The position numbers and the translations under genes are program-made. The notes beneath the pieces are model-generated. The model was not told the origin of the DNA and did no database searches. It saw nothing but the letters and a program-made list of their open reading frames with translations. Of a stretch of DNA of 64,000 nt, positions 33,413-44,149 are shown piece by piece; the first letter of the stretch is position 1; every line of letters starts with the position of its first letter. Source of the DNA: Homalodisca vitripennis. Taxonomy: Eukaryota > Arthropoda > Insecta > Hemiptera > Cicadellidae. The stretch covers positions 119,393-183,392 of the forward strand of contig NW_025778884.1 of assembly GCF_021130785.1 (NCBI RefSeq), given 5' to 3'.

Positions 33413-34415
33413 ACAATAATTGCTGGTTTACAAAACGACTCATGTCTTATTATAGTTCTTAAAAAAATTCAAAGCTTATTTTATAGTTATTAATAAATAA
33501 AACATAATATTAGACATACAGTTATATATGGCTATATCACCTTGTATTGTACATTAAATACTTGTATATATTTTCTTTGTATGTCGTTTCAGATACACCC
33601 TGGCCTGTTACGCTGGAGGACAGTTCATTATATAATTTGGGAGCAAAGTACGCAAATCGCTTTCTTTCAAATTCACGGCGAACGCGAGGCATCTCCAACA
33701 CTTGATCCTGTCTAGTACTGCGAGATCGGACTTGAGACCTGCTTTTTAGTTTTTCTCTCAGATATCCCGGCCTGCCAGTGGTCAGGATTCTGTAAACCAG
33801 GCATGAGGAGCGCAGGGTACAAGTATCAGCTACAGTCAACAAACCCAGCGATCGTCGAGCCTCCGAAACATGGTCAAACCTTCTTAAACCACATACATAC
33901 CTTACACACATATTTTGGACCCTCTGTAATTTTTCTAAATCTCCTTTAGACACAATGTTGCCATAGACAGGGAGGCAATAATCGATCACAGAGAGCACAA
34001 GAGCCCGGACAAGGCGAAGCCTGGTCTCTCTAGGAAACATGTGCCTATGCTTGTATAGCATTCTCAGTCGACCAAGTGTTCGCCGACAAACAGCACTTAC
34101 ATGACCAGATAGTGTGAGGCCACTATCAAGCATGAGGCCCAAGAGCTTTGAGGATTCACACTCCTTCAGTCTGACACTGCCAAGCAACACCTCACCCACT
34201 GTCTCCGAACCCACATTGGAAGGAATCGACAACACACTACACTTTTCCTTGTTCAGTTTAATCCCATGCCTCTCAGACCAATCATGGACAATGCTTAAGT
34301 CAGCATTCAAAATGGAAACTGCTGAGTCAGCTCTTCCAGCTTCATATGAAACACACAGTTGAGCATCATCGGCGTATGAATACAAGCGACTATGTTGCAA
34401 GTCTGAACCCATAGT
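33400..34415 (-). pseudogene. LINE (Jockey/CR1-group) RT C-terminal fragment
   Basis: An open frame from 34412 to 33537 (291 residues) has SYADDAQLCVSYEAG at its start, the reverse-transcriptase active site. KCSVLSIPSN, LLGLMLDSGLTLSGHV, VIDYCLPVYGN and the C-terminal LYNELSS follow. It is 5'-truncated just before the active site, as in typical incomplete reverse transcription, and has an A/T-rich tail at 33400-33340. The frame is intact over this length, so the insertion is fairly young. It is nested in the hAT. Confidence 0.85.
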
Positions 34416-35064
34416 GGCGGAAAACAGACATAGTAAATATTTTACAGGCGGATGGCGCTCCAGTTCACAGCTCCGGCTCTAGATGCTATGCCGGAGCGAC
34501 GCTCCGCTTCTTAAAGCTGTGCCGGAGCGCCGCTCCGGACCGCTCCGGCCCCACTACACCACTGAGTAACAGAGTTCTTTAAGCATTGGGTAAAATTTAT
34601 AAAGGAGCTGGAATGCTAAATAGTAAATCATGTGTATTTTGGGCAATAAATATGATAAAAGATATTTTTTTGCAGTTTTTGTTTTATTTTGTTACCTGAA
34701 AAAAGAAATTAAAATTAGCGTTGAGAAAATCTAATTCTTAATTTTTTTATAATAAATGAGCGCTAATCCAGAGTTAGGCTGAAACTGTTTGGCGCTTTAA
34801 GGGTTAATATTTAAATTAATAATGGTTTTAAAAAACTAAAATAAATTTAAAGTTTAAGAAAAAAAATTAAATAAATCGGATTGGCTCACTTTTATTTCCT
34901 AAATTAATTTTAAAGTGATAGAAATGGCATTGAACAATACATATTGTATAGGGTTGGTAATACCACATCATTATCAATAATTTAATAAAACCAATAATTC
35001 CTTAGTTAGAATTTTTTAATTTTTTAAATGCTTTAAAATTCATTATGATGTTTTCTGTTTCAAG

Positions 35065-35337
35065 TTGCCACAAAAATCAACCCAAACGGATGCGGACAAG
35101 GAAAAGGACATTCTGTTTGCTACAGACAAGGATCCCAAGATGAAAGACCTGAGAGAGCAATACCAAAGGCTCCATAGTGACTTTAAAAACAAAGTAACTG
35201 AGGTCGCATCTGTCCGAGTTGATCTGGAGAAAACCAAAAAGGAGCTGGACGCCATAACAATACTACATCATGAACTGGAAGCAATACACCAGAAGACATT
35301 GGATGAGAATACAGCCTTAATGGCAGAGAAAAATCAG
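35065..35337 (+). CDS. Odf2: ODF2/cenexin-like gene, exon e (91 codons)
   Basis: A phase-0 exon between TTTCAAG and GTAAAA. It begins LPQKSTQTDADKEKD and continues as a long coiled coil (KDLREQYQRLHSDFKNKV, then VDLEKTKKELDA). This is the largest exon in the window and comes right after the 18-kb transposon-filled intron. Confidence 0.8.
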
Positions 35338-35671
35338 GTAAAATATTCAAATATTTGCTCTCAATTATTGAAACTGGAACTAAAATCAACATTCAAATTC
35401 AAATTTTGAACACAATTTGGAGTTATCAGTTAAATGTATGCTTATTTAGTAGTTTCATAATGTGATCTTTCAAACTTGCTAGATAGTTAGAGTACAAACA
35501 AACAAACAGAGATATTTTTGATGAAGTATTGTTTTTTGTTTTTTTTTTTAAGATGGTTAACTATTCTTTGAAGTGAAAATACAGTAGATTTGCTGAAAAT
35601 TCTAAAAGAACTGTTGAGAAGACAACCTGTAAATAAAGATGTATGTAATAGGATTTTGTGTTTTTTTGTAG
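35338..35671. other. short intron
   Basis: A 334-bp intron with a TTTTTTTGTAG acceptor. Nothing else is seen. Confidence 0.75.
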
Positions 35672-35818
35672 ATGCAAGAATTGAAAGATAAAATGAATGA
35701 CTTGGAGCAGCAAGCTAATGTAGCTAAGCAGATGTACAAGACAGGTCAAGAAGAGATGGAAGAGATGAGGTTACTTATAGAAGAACAGGCTACACAACTA
35801 GATGATTATAGGAACAAG
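35672..35818 (+). CDS. Odf2: ODF2/cenexin-like gene, exon f (49 codons)
   Basis: A phase-0 coiled-coil exon (MQELKDKMNDLEQQANVAKQ to TQLDDYRNK). The end LDDYRNK, joined to YMKTL of the next exon, resembles the DNYKSQVMKT segment I know from vertebrate ODF2. Confidence 0.8.
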
Positions 35819-36321
35819 GTACTGATGATTGTTGACTGTGTAAGCATGTTAAACTAGTAAATTAGTATCTGAATATCGTTTTGTTACTTGTAAATTTTAT
35901 AACTTAGTTCAATTGAAAAGTGGATAATAACGTTAAAATCATGTACTGTATGGTTTTACAATCAGTTTTATTAAGAAAGTTGTTCAAAATCTGACCAAAT
36001 TCCAAAATATGTCTTGAATTGATAAAAACTTGTACAAATATATGAAAATATAAATCTTGTAATGAGAAACTGGATTACATAACTTAGTAATATAGTATAA
36101 TGAGAGTGGTTTATAATAAAAAAATAAAATTGTTTTAGACATCTTAAAGAACTCATTCTCATACATTGAACACTTTCTTATTCTCATTGCCTATACTTTT
36201 AGAAGTAACATTGGTACAGTACTGTTTTAATTAATTAACAGATGAAACCCATTTTTTACTTTTAATTGTGCTTTGTAATTTTATATTCAGACCTTTAATT
36301 TGAATTAATGGCTACTTTCAG
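35819..36321. other. intron
   Basis: A 503-bp AT-rich intron between GTACTG and TTTCAG. No gene is seen. Confidence 0.75.
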
Positions 36322-36423
36322 TACATGAAAACACTGCAAATTGCAGAAGAATTGAAGAAGGAAAATGAATTCAAAGAAAGAGAATGTGCTGACCAAATTG
36401 CTGTTGAAATCCAAAAAGTAAAG
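36322..36423 (+). CDS. Odf2: ODF2/cenexin-like gene, exon g (34 codons)
   Basis: A phase-0 exon between ACTTTCAG and GTGAGT. It encodes YMKTLQIAEELKKENEFK and continues as a charged helix into exon h. Confidence 0.8.
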
Positions 36424-37268
36424 GTGAGTTAAACAAACTGTAAATTATTACAAGACTTAGATTTTTGTAACCATAATCAATTTTGACCTTTCTAGTGTCT
36501 AAGTTGTTGAGAAAATGTATGTCTCATTGATTGTTAAAACATACAATCAACCAAAACTTTTTTCATGAAATTTAGGAAGAGTACAGTATGAATGTGTCAA
36601 GAATTTTCAGAACAAATTTTAATATTCCATAAAACAAAATTAAAATACTATACCCCAAATAACTGGTTATTTTTTTTCAAACCTTCTTCAAAAGAATATA
36701 AATGTTAAAAATTAATTCCTACATATGATGGCGTCTTTGTAAGTAGTTCCAACACGTAACAAAGAAAACATACTTATCCTTCTGGTGTTATAATGGTGAG
36801 TTAAACTTAGAGTAGTTAGTAGGTTACTAAAAAATGCTACATATTAAAAGCACTAGTAGTGTGTTCCTTATACGTACTAGTGAAAAATAGTTAAAATTTC
36901 TAATTCCAAAAAGTTGTTTTAACAGTTTCTAACCAATGTGTTAGGCAAGCTAGTTGTATTTTTATACTAAAGAACATAATGAATTATGTGTTACATGAGT
37001 CCTAACACTATACTTGAATGTATTAGGGGAAGATTGGTTACATCATCATTAATGTTTTTGAATACACATGTTTGACATTTGTTTGAGTACTTGGTGGGCA
37101 AAAATCTGAACTGAAGTGATTGGCAGCTGTAGTGCCTCAGAATTTTATCCTGGACTCCTTCTTCTTGTTGGACAATCAATAACCTTGTTTTGTGACCAGT
37201 AAATGTGTTCTATATGCAAATAATACTATGTTGATGTGTCCTAGTAAACTACTAATTGTGACCAATTA
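36424..37268. other. intron with 5' part of a decayed LINE (about 36980-37268, +)
   Basis: Most of it is plain AT-rich intron. From about 37080 the plus strand reads, with errors, VPQNFILDSFF and VLYANNTMLM. These are decayed forms of the LINE reverse-transcriptase blocks GxPQGSILGP and YADDTxL. The mariner at 37271 sits directly in this relic, which resumes at 38606. Confidence 0.6.
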
Positions 37269-37270
37269 TA

Positions 37271-38603
37271 CGAGGGCTATTCGGAAAGTAGATTACGTTT
37301 TGGAATTAAAAATTAACAAAGTATAGGAAACAATTTTTATTACATACATATGAAAGCCACACTTAAATACTACTTTTCAACACAGTCGCCATTCAAATTT
37401 AGGCACTTATCATATCTATGGATGAGCTTTACAATGCCTTCCTCATAAAATTCTGCCGCCTGTGTCTTCAACCAGTTTGTCACTTCTTGCTGCAGCTCTG
37501 CGTCGTCGTCAAAGCACTGCGTTTCCAGCCACTTCTTCATTGTTGGGAACAAGTGGTAGTCACTTGGTGCAAGATCCGGGCTGTATGGTGGATGAGGAAA
37601 CAACTCCCACTGGAATGATTCGAGAACTTCACGTGTGCGATTTGCCGTGTGAGGTCGAGCGTTATGGTAAATCAACAGAATTTTCGAGCTCAACTTTTCC
37701 CTACGCTTGTTTTGGATCGCTCTTCTGAGGTTGTTTAACGTTTGGCAATACCTTTCTGAGTTGATTTTAGTGCCTCGTTCCAGGAAATCAACAAGAATTA
37801 CACCTTTATTGTCCCAAAAAACCGTCGCCATAACCTTTCTTGCCGACATCGTTTGCAAACATTTTCTTGGTTTGTGAGGTAAACTTGTGTGTCCCCACTC
37901 CATTGACTGCAATTTGGTCTTGCAGTTAACATGTTTCACCCATGTTTCATCGCCAGTTACGATGCGATCGAGTTGTGATTCACCCTCTTTGTCGTAAGCA
38001 TCCAAAATTGTTAACGCTGCAGCCATGCGCTGGTTTTTGTGGACGTCGGTCAGGATTTTCGGTACCCATCTTGCACAAAACTTGTGGAAGCCAAGCTTAT
38101 CAGTTACGATTTCGTATAACAAAGTTTGTGAAATTTGAGGGAAACTAAGCGAGAGTTCCGTTATGGTTAACCGTCGATTTTCTCGGACCTTTGCGTCAAC
38201 TTTCTCAACAAGTTCGTCAGTCACTATGCTGGGTCTTCCACTTCGCTCTTCGTCATGAACATTTGTTCGGCCAATTTAAACTTAATGACCCATTGTCGCA
38301 CTCCACCATCAGTGATAATGTTGTTCCCATAAACTTTACAAAACTGCTGATAGATTTCTATAGGCTTACAGTTTTCGGCAGTCAAAAACCTAATACTGCG
38401 TGCACCTTACAGTTGGCGGGATTTTCAATTGCGGCAGACATTTCAAACAGGCACTGTGACTATACGCGTTAAAACACGAACTTCCTGCTAGCACGGCTGG
38501 ATAGCCACTGAGCGGTGGGACGTCCTGACACCAATATGGCCGCGCTAGTCCCGCCCCTGGCGGCCACAGCGCAAAACGTAATCAAATTTCCGAACAGCCC
38601 TCG
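37271..38603 (-). mobile_element. mariner element M2 (1,333 bp)
   Basis: TA at 37269-37270 and 38604-38605. The inverted ends start CGAGGGCTATTCGGAAAG (left) and CGAGGGCTGTTCGGAAAT (right, reverse-complemented) and pair for about 32 bp with a few mismatches. One transposase gene is on the minus strand. It is inserted in a decayed LINE. Confidence 0.9.
37370..38441 (-). pseudogene. mariner M2 transposase, second catalytic Asp missing
   Basis: From ATG 38441 (MSAAIENPANCKVHAVLGF) two single-base frameshifts, near 38385 and 38278, precede a clean 284-residue frame (38224-37370). It has VTGDETWVKH (first Asp) and YSPDLAPSDYHLF (third Asp). Where DD34D mariners have H-D-N-A-R-P-H, it reads YHNARPHTA. 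The Asp codon seems to have been deleted as an exact triplet. With that codon restored, the spacing to the third Asp would be 34. The copy is therefore inactive for two independent reasons. Confidence 0.85.
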
Positions 38604-38605
38604 TA

Positions 38606-39060
38606 TGAAAGAAAGACCTTACCTTTTGTTTTCCGCCAATAACATGTGTGTTAATAAAGATAAGTCTGAACACATTGTTTTTAGTTTAAGCACTAATTCT
38701 GTTATAGAAACCTATTAAATTATTGCTTGAATCAACCATGAAACTAAGCTTACATGGGAAATACATACAGTCTCTCTCAGTGCTTGTCTTTCTAGAGTAA
38801 TTCTTTTGCTAAAAACATAAATTCTGTACTATAGTTTAGTTATTAACATCTATATCACTCTTTTTAATTCTCACCTCCAGTATAGTACTCTTCTCTGGGG
38901 TAATTCTAGTGGCGTGAAGGAGTTTTTCCTTCGTCAAAAGAAAGCATTATGTACAATATATAACAAGAATATCAATGAAAATTGTATGCCTTTCTTTATT
39001 GTAAACAGAATACTAACACTTCTTTGTATTTTAATACTTTAATGCTTAATGTATGTCAAG
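38606..39060 (+). pseudogene. 3' part of the decayed LINE interrupted by mariner M2
   Basis: In shifting frames the plus strand gives NMCVNKDKSEHIVFSLS, then HETKLTWEIH, then SHLQYSTLLWGNSSGVKEFF and RQKKALCTIYN. These are the blocks after the LINE reverse-transcriptase active site. Together with 36980-37268 it is one old LINE copy split by the mariner. Confidence 0.7.
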
Positions 39061-39377
39061 GTAAATCTATACTTATTCAATGTGATAATTTAATTCACAG
39101 CTGTACCATAATATCATCAATTGCAGTGCTATTGGCTGAACATACCCCTGATTATACATGAGCCGGGGAGATAACTGGGCTTAAGACTTTGAACCAGCTC
39201 AGTGGTATGTGTAAGTGATTTGCTTGCCAGATAAATTTCTCCTCCGCATAACTATCATATACCATTATACCATCATATAATCTAAAATTAAATGTGAGTT
39301 GACCTTCCTCTTCTGTCTCTTACAATTTCTTGGATAGTTAATGTCAATGTTTCACTATTATCATTTTTGTGTTTAAG
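39061..39377. other. intron tail
   Basis: No gene is seen. It ends at the GTGTTTAAG acceptor of the next exon. Confidence 0.6.
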
Positions 39378-39530
39378 CTTGAAATGCAAGAACAATTAGA
39401 AGAACTGAGCCCAATCAAAGATTTATTGAGGATCACTCAACAGAAGCTCAAGGAGACAGAGCAGATGCATAATATTGCCTTGGAAACCATTGCAGATATA
39501 ACTAAAAAGCTGGAGAATGCCAACAACGAA
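39378..39530 (+). CDS. Odf2: ODF2/cenexin-like gene, exon h (51 codons), most diagnostic exon
   Basis: A phase-0 exon between TTTAAG and GTAAGT. It reads LEMQEQLEELSPIKDLLRIT followed by QQKLKETEQ. From memory of the family, vertebrate ODF2 has QSQLADLQQLPDILKIT followed by EAKLAECQD at the matching place, after the same upstream segment. That run of matches is the main basis for the ODF2 call. The following intron is 21 kb long and full of retroelements. Confidence 0.85.
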
Positions 39531-39830
39531 GTAAGTAACTACTGTTTTACAATGAATTTTTATTAAAAAGTAACTTCTTTTATCAAGTGTTAACAATATT
39601 TATGTTGTGATTGAAAAAGTGATAAGATTTTACAATGAACCATGAAGATTTTACAATGAAGATAATAAATAACACCTTTTTATTAATTAAAATCCTATTA
39701 CGAAGTTAAAATAGGTTTAAAACACTAATGAGATAATATTACAGGTCAGGTAATCATGGTTATTTTTAATTTGATGTAATCTACTAACTTGGTTACTTTT
39801 TGTGAATCAATAAAAACATGGCGGACACCC
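39531..39830. other. intron start
   Basis: AT-rich sequence between the exon and the likely 5' end of the LINE. Nothing else is seen. Confidence 0.5.
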
Positions 39831-40495
39831 ATCATCTAGTGTGAAAGTGCTCCATATTATAGTGAAGTTTAAGTGGTAAACTCAACAAAATACTTACTTA
39901 ACTTTACAAGAACTACAACATATCAACTGTAAGTCTATTATAATCATACATAATAACTTCTTACATACCTGGAAGACAAGAAAAGAAATCCAAGAATCAT
40001 GACAAAGAATTGCACATTAGAACTGATTAAACTTTTATGATAATCATGCTAACTTTTGAGGAATAAATTCCTTAATAATAATCTTTTGAAACACGTCCAA
40101 GCAAAATTAACACTCACTGAGTTATTTATTACTTCTAAATTGGACAGAACTCAATTATCAAGTGACGTCACTCATATCGCCAACACACAAGAAAGATAGA
40201 TTACACGTCACTACACCGGCCGCCAACTCATATCCATCCCGCAGCTGTGAAGGAGACCTGGCATGTGTCTCATATATGAGGATTGATGACCTCAAACTTG
40301 CAGACTGTGCACCTCATCACTGACCTAGTCAAGTGCTGATCAGTCACTACACCATCTAGCACAGAACAGCTGGCTATACTGTACACTCAGTTGATAATCA
40401 ACTGAATACTTTTATACATCTTTATAATTTGACAACCGTATATAGCCTACCAGTATTTTAATAAAACTGCTTATTGTGTAAAAAAAAGAAAAAAA

Positions 40496-42177
40496 ATGTC
40501 TAAAAACAAACACCTGTCCAAAAACCCCTGTGGAGTATCCAGCATTGGAGTCAAATATTCTGCCATATGCTGCACAGGACCTTGTAGAATGTGGCATCAT
40601 GCTGCATGTGCCAATATCTCTGACAAAACCCTAAAAATATTGACTAAAGCAGAAGTTAACAACTGGTCCTGCAGTAACTGTATTAATGCATTTAAAAGCC
40701 CCAATAAAAAGAGCCTGACTAATCAGTATGCTCTGAAAACTGACAGCCCATCTCAATTACAATCTCAACTTAATCCACCGCTAAACAATAACAAGGACAC
40801 AATTGAGGACAAAATTCAGAACATTGAGAACATTGACGATATGGACCTAGAAACATCCTTAAACCTTGCAACTGAAGCTGGTAATGTATTGGTACAGGAA
40901 AATGCCAAACTAAAAGAAGAACTCAGTTTTGTACAAGAAAAGGTCCTAAGAATTGAAGGGTTGTTATCAAGTGGAGAGGATGTTATAGAAGAACTGGAGG
41001 CAAAGGCAGAGAGGTTTAGGAACAGAATGGAAGAACTCCAACAACAAGTAGGAGACTTACAAGCTCAACTGAACAGAGAAAAAAATATGACATTAGAGTT
41101 CAAAAAACTGTATGAGGATAGTGACAGTGAACAAACTCACCTCATTAATGATCAACATGAAAAAATTGCTAAATTGGAAAATATTATTTTGGTACTTGAA
41201 TCTACACTAGAAACACAAAAGGAGTCAGTCTGTAAAGTTTCTACTTGTGATGCAATAACTCAGACAAAACAGCTTGCTGAAAAAAAACCCTAGTGCCAGT
41301 GAAACAGTACTTACCCCCTACACATGAGCTTATCGAGTTAAAAATGAGACAAGATCACATGGAATCCGAACTTAACATTTTGAAAAAAAAAGCTAGAACA
41401 ATGCTCAAAGGACTTCCAAGGAAGCTCTACAATATGTGCTAATAATCAAAGTCCCCAATCAAAGTCAACACAATTATTAAATTCCCCTACTCAATCGAAT
41501 GGCTTCAACCTGGACAGAAGCAAAATAAGAAGACAACACCAGGGAAAAAATCATGTTAGCGTGTCCTTACAAGTTGTAAAAAGCAAGCAAACTGTGCCAC
41601 CCCATACTGGAAAACAGCAGTCACTCATCCAACCTTCTAAACAGAATAGCCACCTCCCAGAACCATCCCCAACTCCTGTGAACGAAAATCTCACTCACTC
41701 ACTTGTAACGAAAACTCAGGGCATGGGAAAAATGTCTCCTCCATGTACTGCACACTTAGTGAGGGGGAAACATACGAGGAGTTCCTCACCAAACATCTTG
41801 ACAAGTATAGTAAAAGGGGTAATATTTTTACCACTGGACATAGCTTGAGCATGATTAACTTTAACTGTACTGAGGGAGCCAGCCAAACCCTGTCTAAAAA
41901 ACTGAACCAAAACACTACTGAGGGAGCCAGCCAAACCCTGCCTAAAAAACTAAACCAAAACACTGCTGGGGAAGTCCCCCCAACCTTGACTGGACAACTC
42001 AATGACAATCTGGAACTGGTCTCACAATCTGACCAACCCATGAAATCACCACTCCCTAGACAAATTTCTCCAGAAACTCAACATTTTTTAGAGATGACTC
42101 AGCGGAAGAGGAAAAGGTTCAGAATTTTTATAAACTCAAACCTAATAAAAAAAGCAAGCCATCTCAGCAAAATATAA
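40496..42177 (+). pseudogene. LINE ORF1 (zinc finger plus coiled coil), two frame changes
   Basis: ATG 40496 opens a 265-residue frame. It has a PHD-like Cys/His finger (SAICCTGPCRMWHHAACANI to NWSCSNCINAF) followed by a long coiled coil (about residues 125-240). In the run of eight A at about 41280 the frame shifts, and coding continues (PPTHELIELKMRQDHMESE). The last part (41743-42177) has 48-bp tandem repeats. ORF1 proteins of this type bind LINE RNA. The poly-A shift could be an error or a programmed site. Confidence 0.75.
41869..41988 (+). repeat. 48-bp tandem repeat, about 2.5 copies
   Basis: Copies start at 41869, 41917 and 41965 (partial). Each encodes a 16-residue unit, TEGASQTLxKKLNQNT. 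The period is a multiple of three, so the repeat is kept in frame in LINE ORF1. Confidence 0.9.
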
Positions 42178-42179
42178 TA

Positions 42180-43850
42180 AAAATTGCCCACCAAAACATA
42201 AATTGGCTCGCTGGTAAAACAAACAGACTGTCACATTTCCTCGCCAATCACAGACCTGACCTTTTAATACTAACAGAACATGGGCTCGCACAAGGCAGCT
42301 TAGAAAATACACGGATTGATGGCTATACTCTGATAGGAGGCTTCTGCAGGAAGTTACATAAGAAAGTAGGGGTCGCAGGATATGTAAAGAACGAATTAGA
42401 AAAGACCATCAAACTAATAAGAACTAGTAATGAAGAGTCGGAGCTAGTGTGTGAAACAGCTTTGTTCGAGATAAAAATTAACAAAGAAGTAATCCAAGTA
42501 CTTGGCACTTATAGGCCCCCGACATCAAACATTGAACAATCAATTGACATTCTAACGGACCAGCTGGAAAGCGCCATGCAAACAACCAAACCAATGGTCA
42601 TTGTCGGGGATATAAATGTTGATAATCTGGGAACCGAGCAAACGACAGTAACAACATGAAGCTTAACGAATTTTTAACCCTTAAAGCGCCGTAAGCGCAT
42701 ATGCGCGCGAGGATCGACTTTGCTCTGAACGCCGTAAGCGCGTAGACGCGCAATATACTTGTTTTTACTATTTTGCACTGTTAGTTCAGAGTTTGTCTGC
42801 TAGACTGTGAGGGGTGTATGTTACAGTAGTGTAGTGGGGCTGTGCCACATCACGTGACAATCTTTGTGTTTATCGATCGATACTGAACCGGTTTTTGTTG
42901 AACAGCTGGCAGTTTGGTAGTATTGCTCAACGCCGCAAGCGCATTTATGCGTACGTCACTGCCTCGCCGGGCAGCTCTTGTGTTCTTCTTCATATCCTGT
43001 TGAAGCAGTGCGAATAGTTGATCGGTAAACTTCTGTGTAGTTTTATGTTATATGATCATATTTTTATGAAAGTTATATATTTATAAACTTTTGAAATAAA
43101 CAGTTTCTTGAATGGCGATAAAAGTCTTTTTTCCTTGTAGAAATATTTTTATTCCTTATATTTATAATTATGTATTTTAGCTCTTGTTCCGAAATTCTAC
43201 ATTTATTTTTATTATTTATATTTAGGCTTGTTTTTACTCCAATAAGTGTTACAATCTTTTATTTACTTCTATAAACATCTGAAAACCATTTTGTAATTAT
43301 AAAAATAACACCCGTTAGAGGACTAAGAATTTGGAAAATATTTGGTTTTCAAATTTTTGGCATGTAAATTAAATTTTTTATAATAACTTTGTATTAAATA
43401 TGTAATATACTTATTTTCTAGTTCTATTCTAGTACATATAAGCACGCAATGTCATCATTGATACATATAATAATAAAAGGAAACAGTAAGCATTGGGTAA
43501 AATTTATAAAGGAGCTGGAATGCTACATAGTAAATCATGTGTATTTTGACAATAAATATGATAAAAGATATGTTTTTTGCAGTTTCTGTTTTATTTTGTT
43601 ACCTAAAAAAAGGAATTAAAATTAGCGTTGAGAAAATCTAATTTTAATTTTTTATAATAAATGAGCGCTAATCACGAGTTTAGCTGAAACTTTTTGGCGC
43701 TTTAAGGGTTAACATCATTTGACCTCAAAAGACTTAGCCTGCCCCCCACCAGACTCACTAAAGACACAGAGACCTCTATTGACTGGATATGCACGAATAT
43801 CGACCCCAAGCCATTCAAGCTTCAGTCGTTCTCTCTGGCCTTTCGGACCA
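42180..43850 (+). pseudogene. LINE ORF2 endonuclease domain, split by a TTAA element
   Basis: HQNINWLAGKTNRL, LLILTEHGL, VLGTYRPPTSN and MVIVGDINVDN are visible before the insertion at 42678. After it come SFDLKRLSLPPTRLT and SIDWICTNI, then a shifted VVLSGLSDHTSQLATLHL. These are the exonuclease III-like blocks, including the GDxN and SDH residues. A frameshift lies near 42650 and another near 43810. Confidence 0.8.
42678..43708 (+). mobile_element. internal-deletion derivative of piggyBac A (1,031 bp)
   Basis: TTAA at 42674-42677 and 43709-43712. The first ~440 bp are nearly identical to 17702-18137. The rest matches the piggyBac A right part at about 27408-27775 and then 34585-34803 without the hAT. 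It has no transposase and would depend on a full copy. It is inserted in the LINE endonuclease. Confidence 0.95.
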
Positions 43851-44149
43851 TACATCCCAACTAGCCACACTACATCTGACAGCAGGAAAATATAGCAGAA
43901 CTGTAACTGAGAGAAAACGCATTTTTAACAAGAAAACCATGACTCTCATAAAGGATACGCTCAAAACACACAAGTGGAATAGCATATACAATACGGATGA
44001 TGCAAATCAAGCATATACAAATTTCCACCTCATCATACAAACCGTCCTAAAAAGCAGCTGCCCAGTCAAAAGTGTAGCAATCACTTGCCGAAAGAAAACA
44101 ACTTGCTGGGACGATGAATGCACCACCTTCTAAAATTCGTATATAGAAG

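Larger units (their letters stand above)
27781..34564 (-). mobile_element. hAT element with KIAA1586-like transposase (6.8 kb with insertions)
   Basis: The exact 8-bp duplication AGTAACAG lies at 27773-27780 and 34565-34572. The ends begin CAGTGGTGGAGTG (left) and, reverse-complemented, CAGTGGTGTAGTG (right). The right terminus is GC-rich with palindromes such as CCGGAGCGCCGCTCCGG. It interrupts piggyBac A near its right end. It contains a TTAA MITE, a mariner and a LINE fragment besides its own transposase. Confidence 0.9.
17702..34803 (+). mobile_element. piggyBac A, interrupted by two large insertions (17.1 kb overall)
   Basis: TTAA at 17698-17701 and 34804-34807 flanks the ends CCCTTAAAGTGCC (left) and, reverse-complemented, CCCTTAAAGCGCC (right). 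The element's own sequence is 17702-19543, about 27227-27780 and about 34573-34803, some 2.6 kb in all. The rest is inserted. The 1,031-bp copy at 42678-43708 matches both ends and confirms which pieces belong together. Palindromic subterminal motifs lie at 17719-17730 and 17762-17773. Confidence 0.9.
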
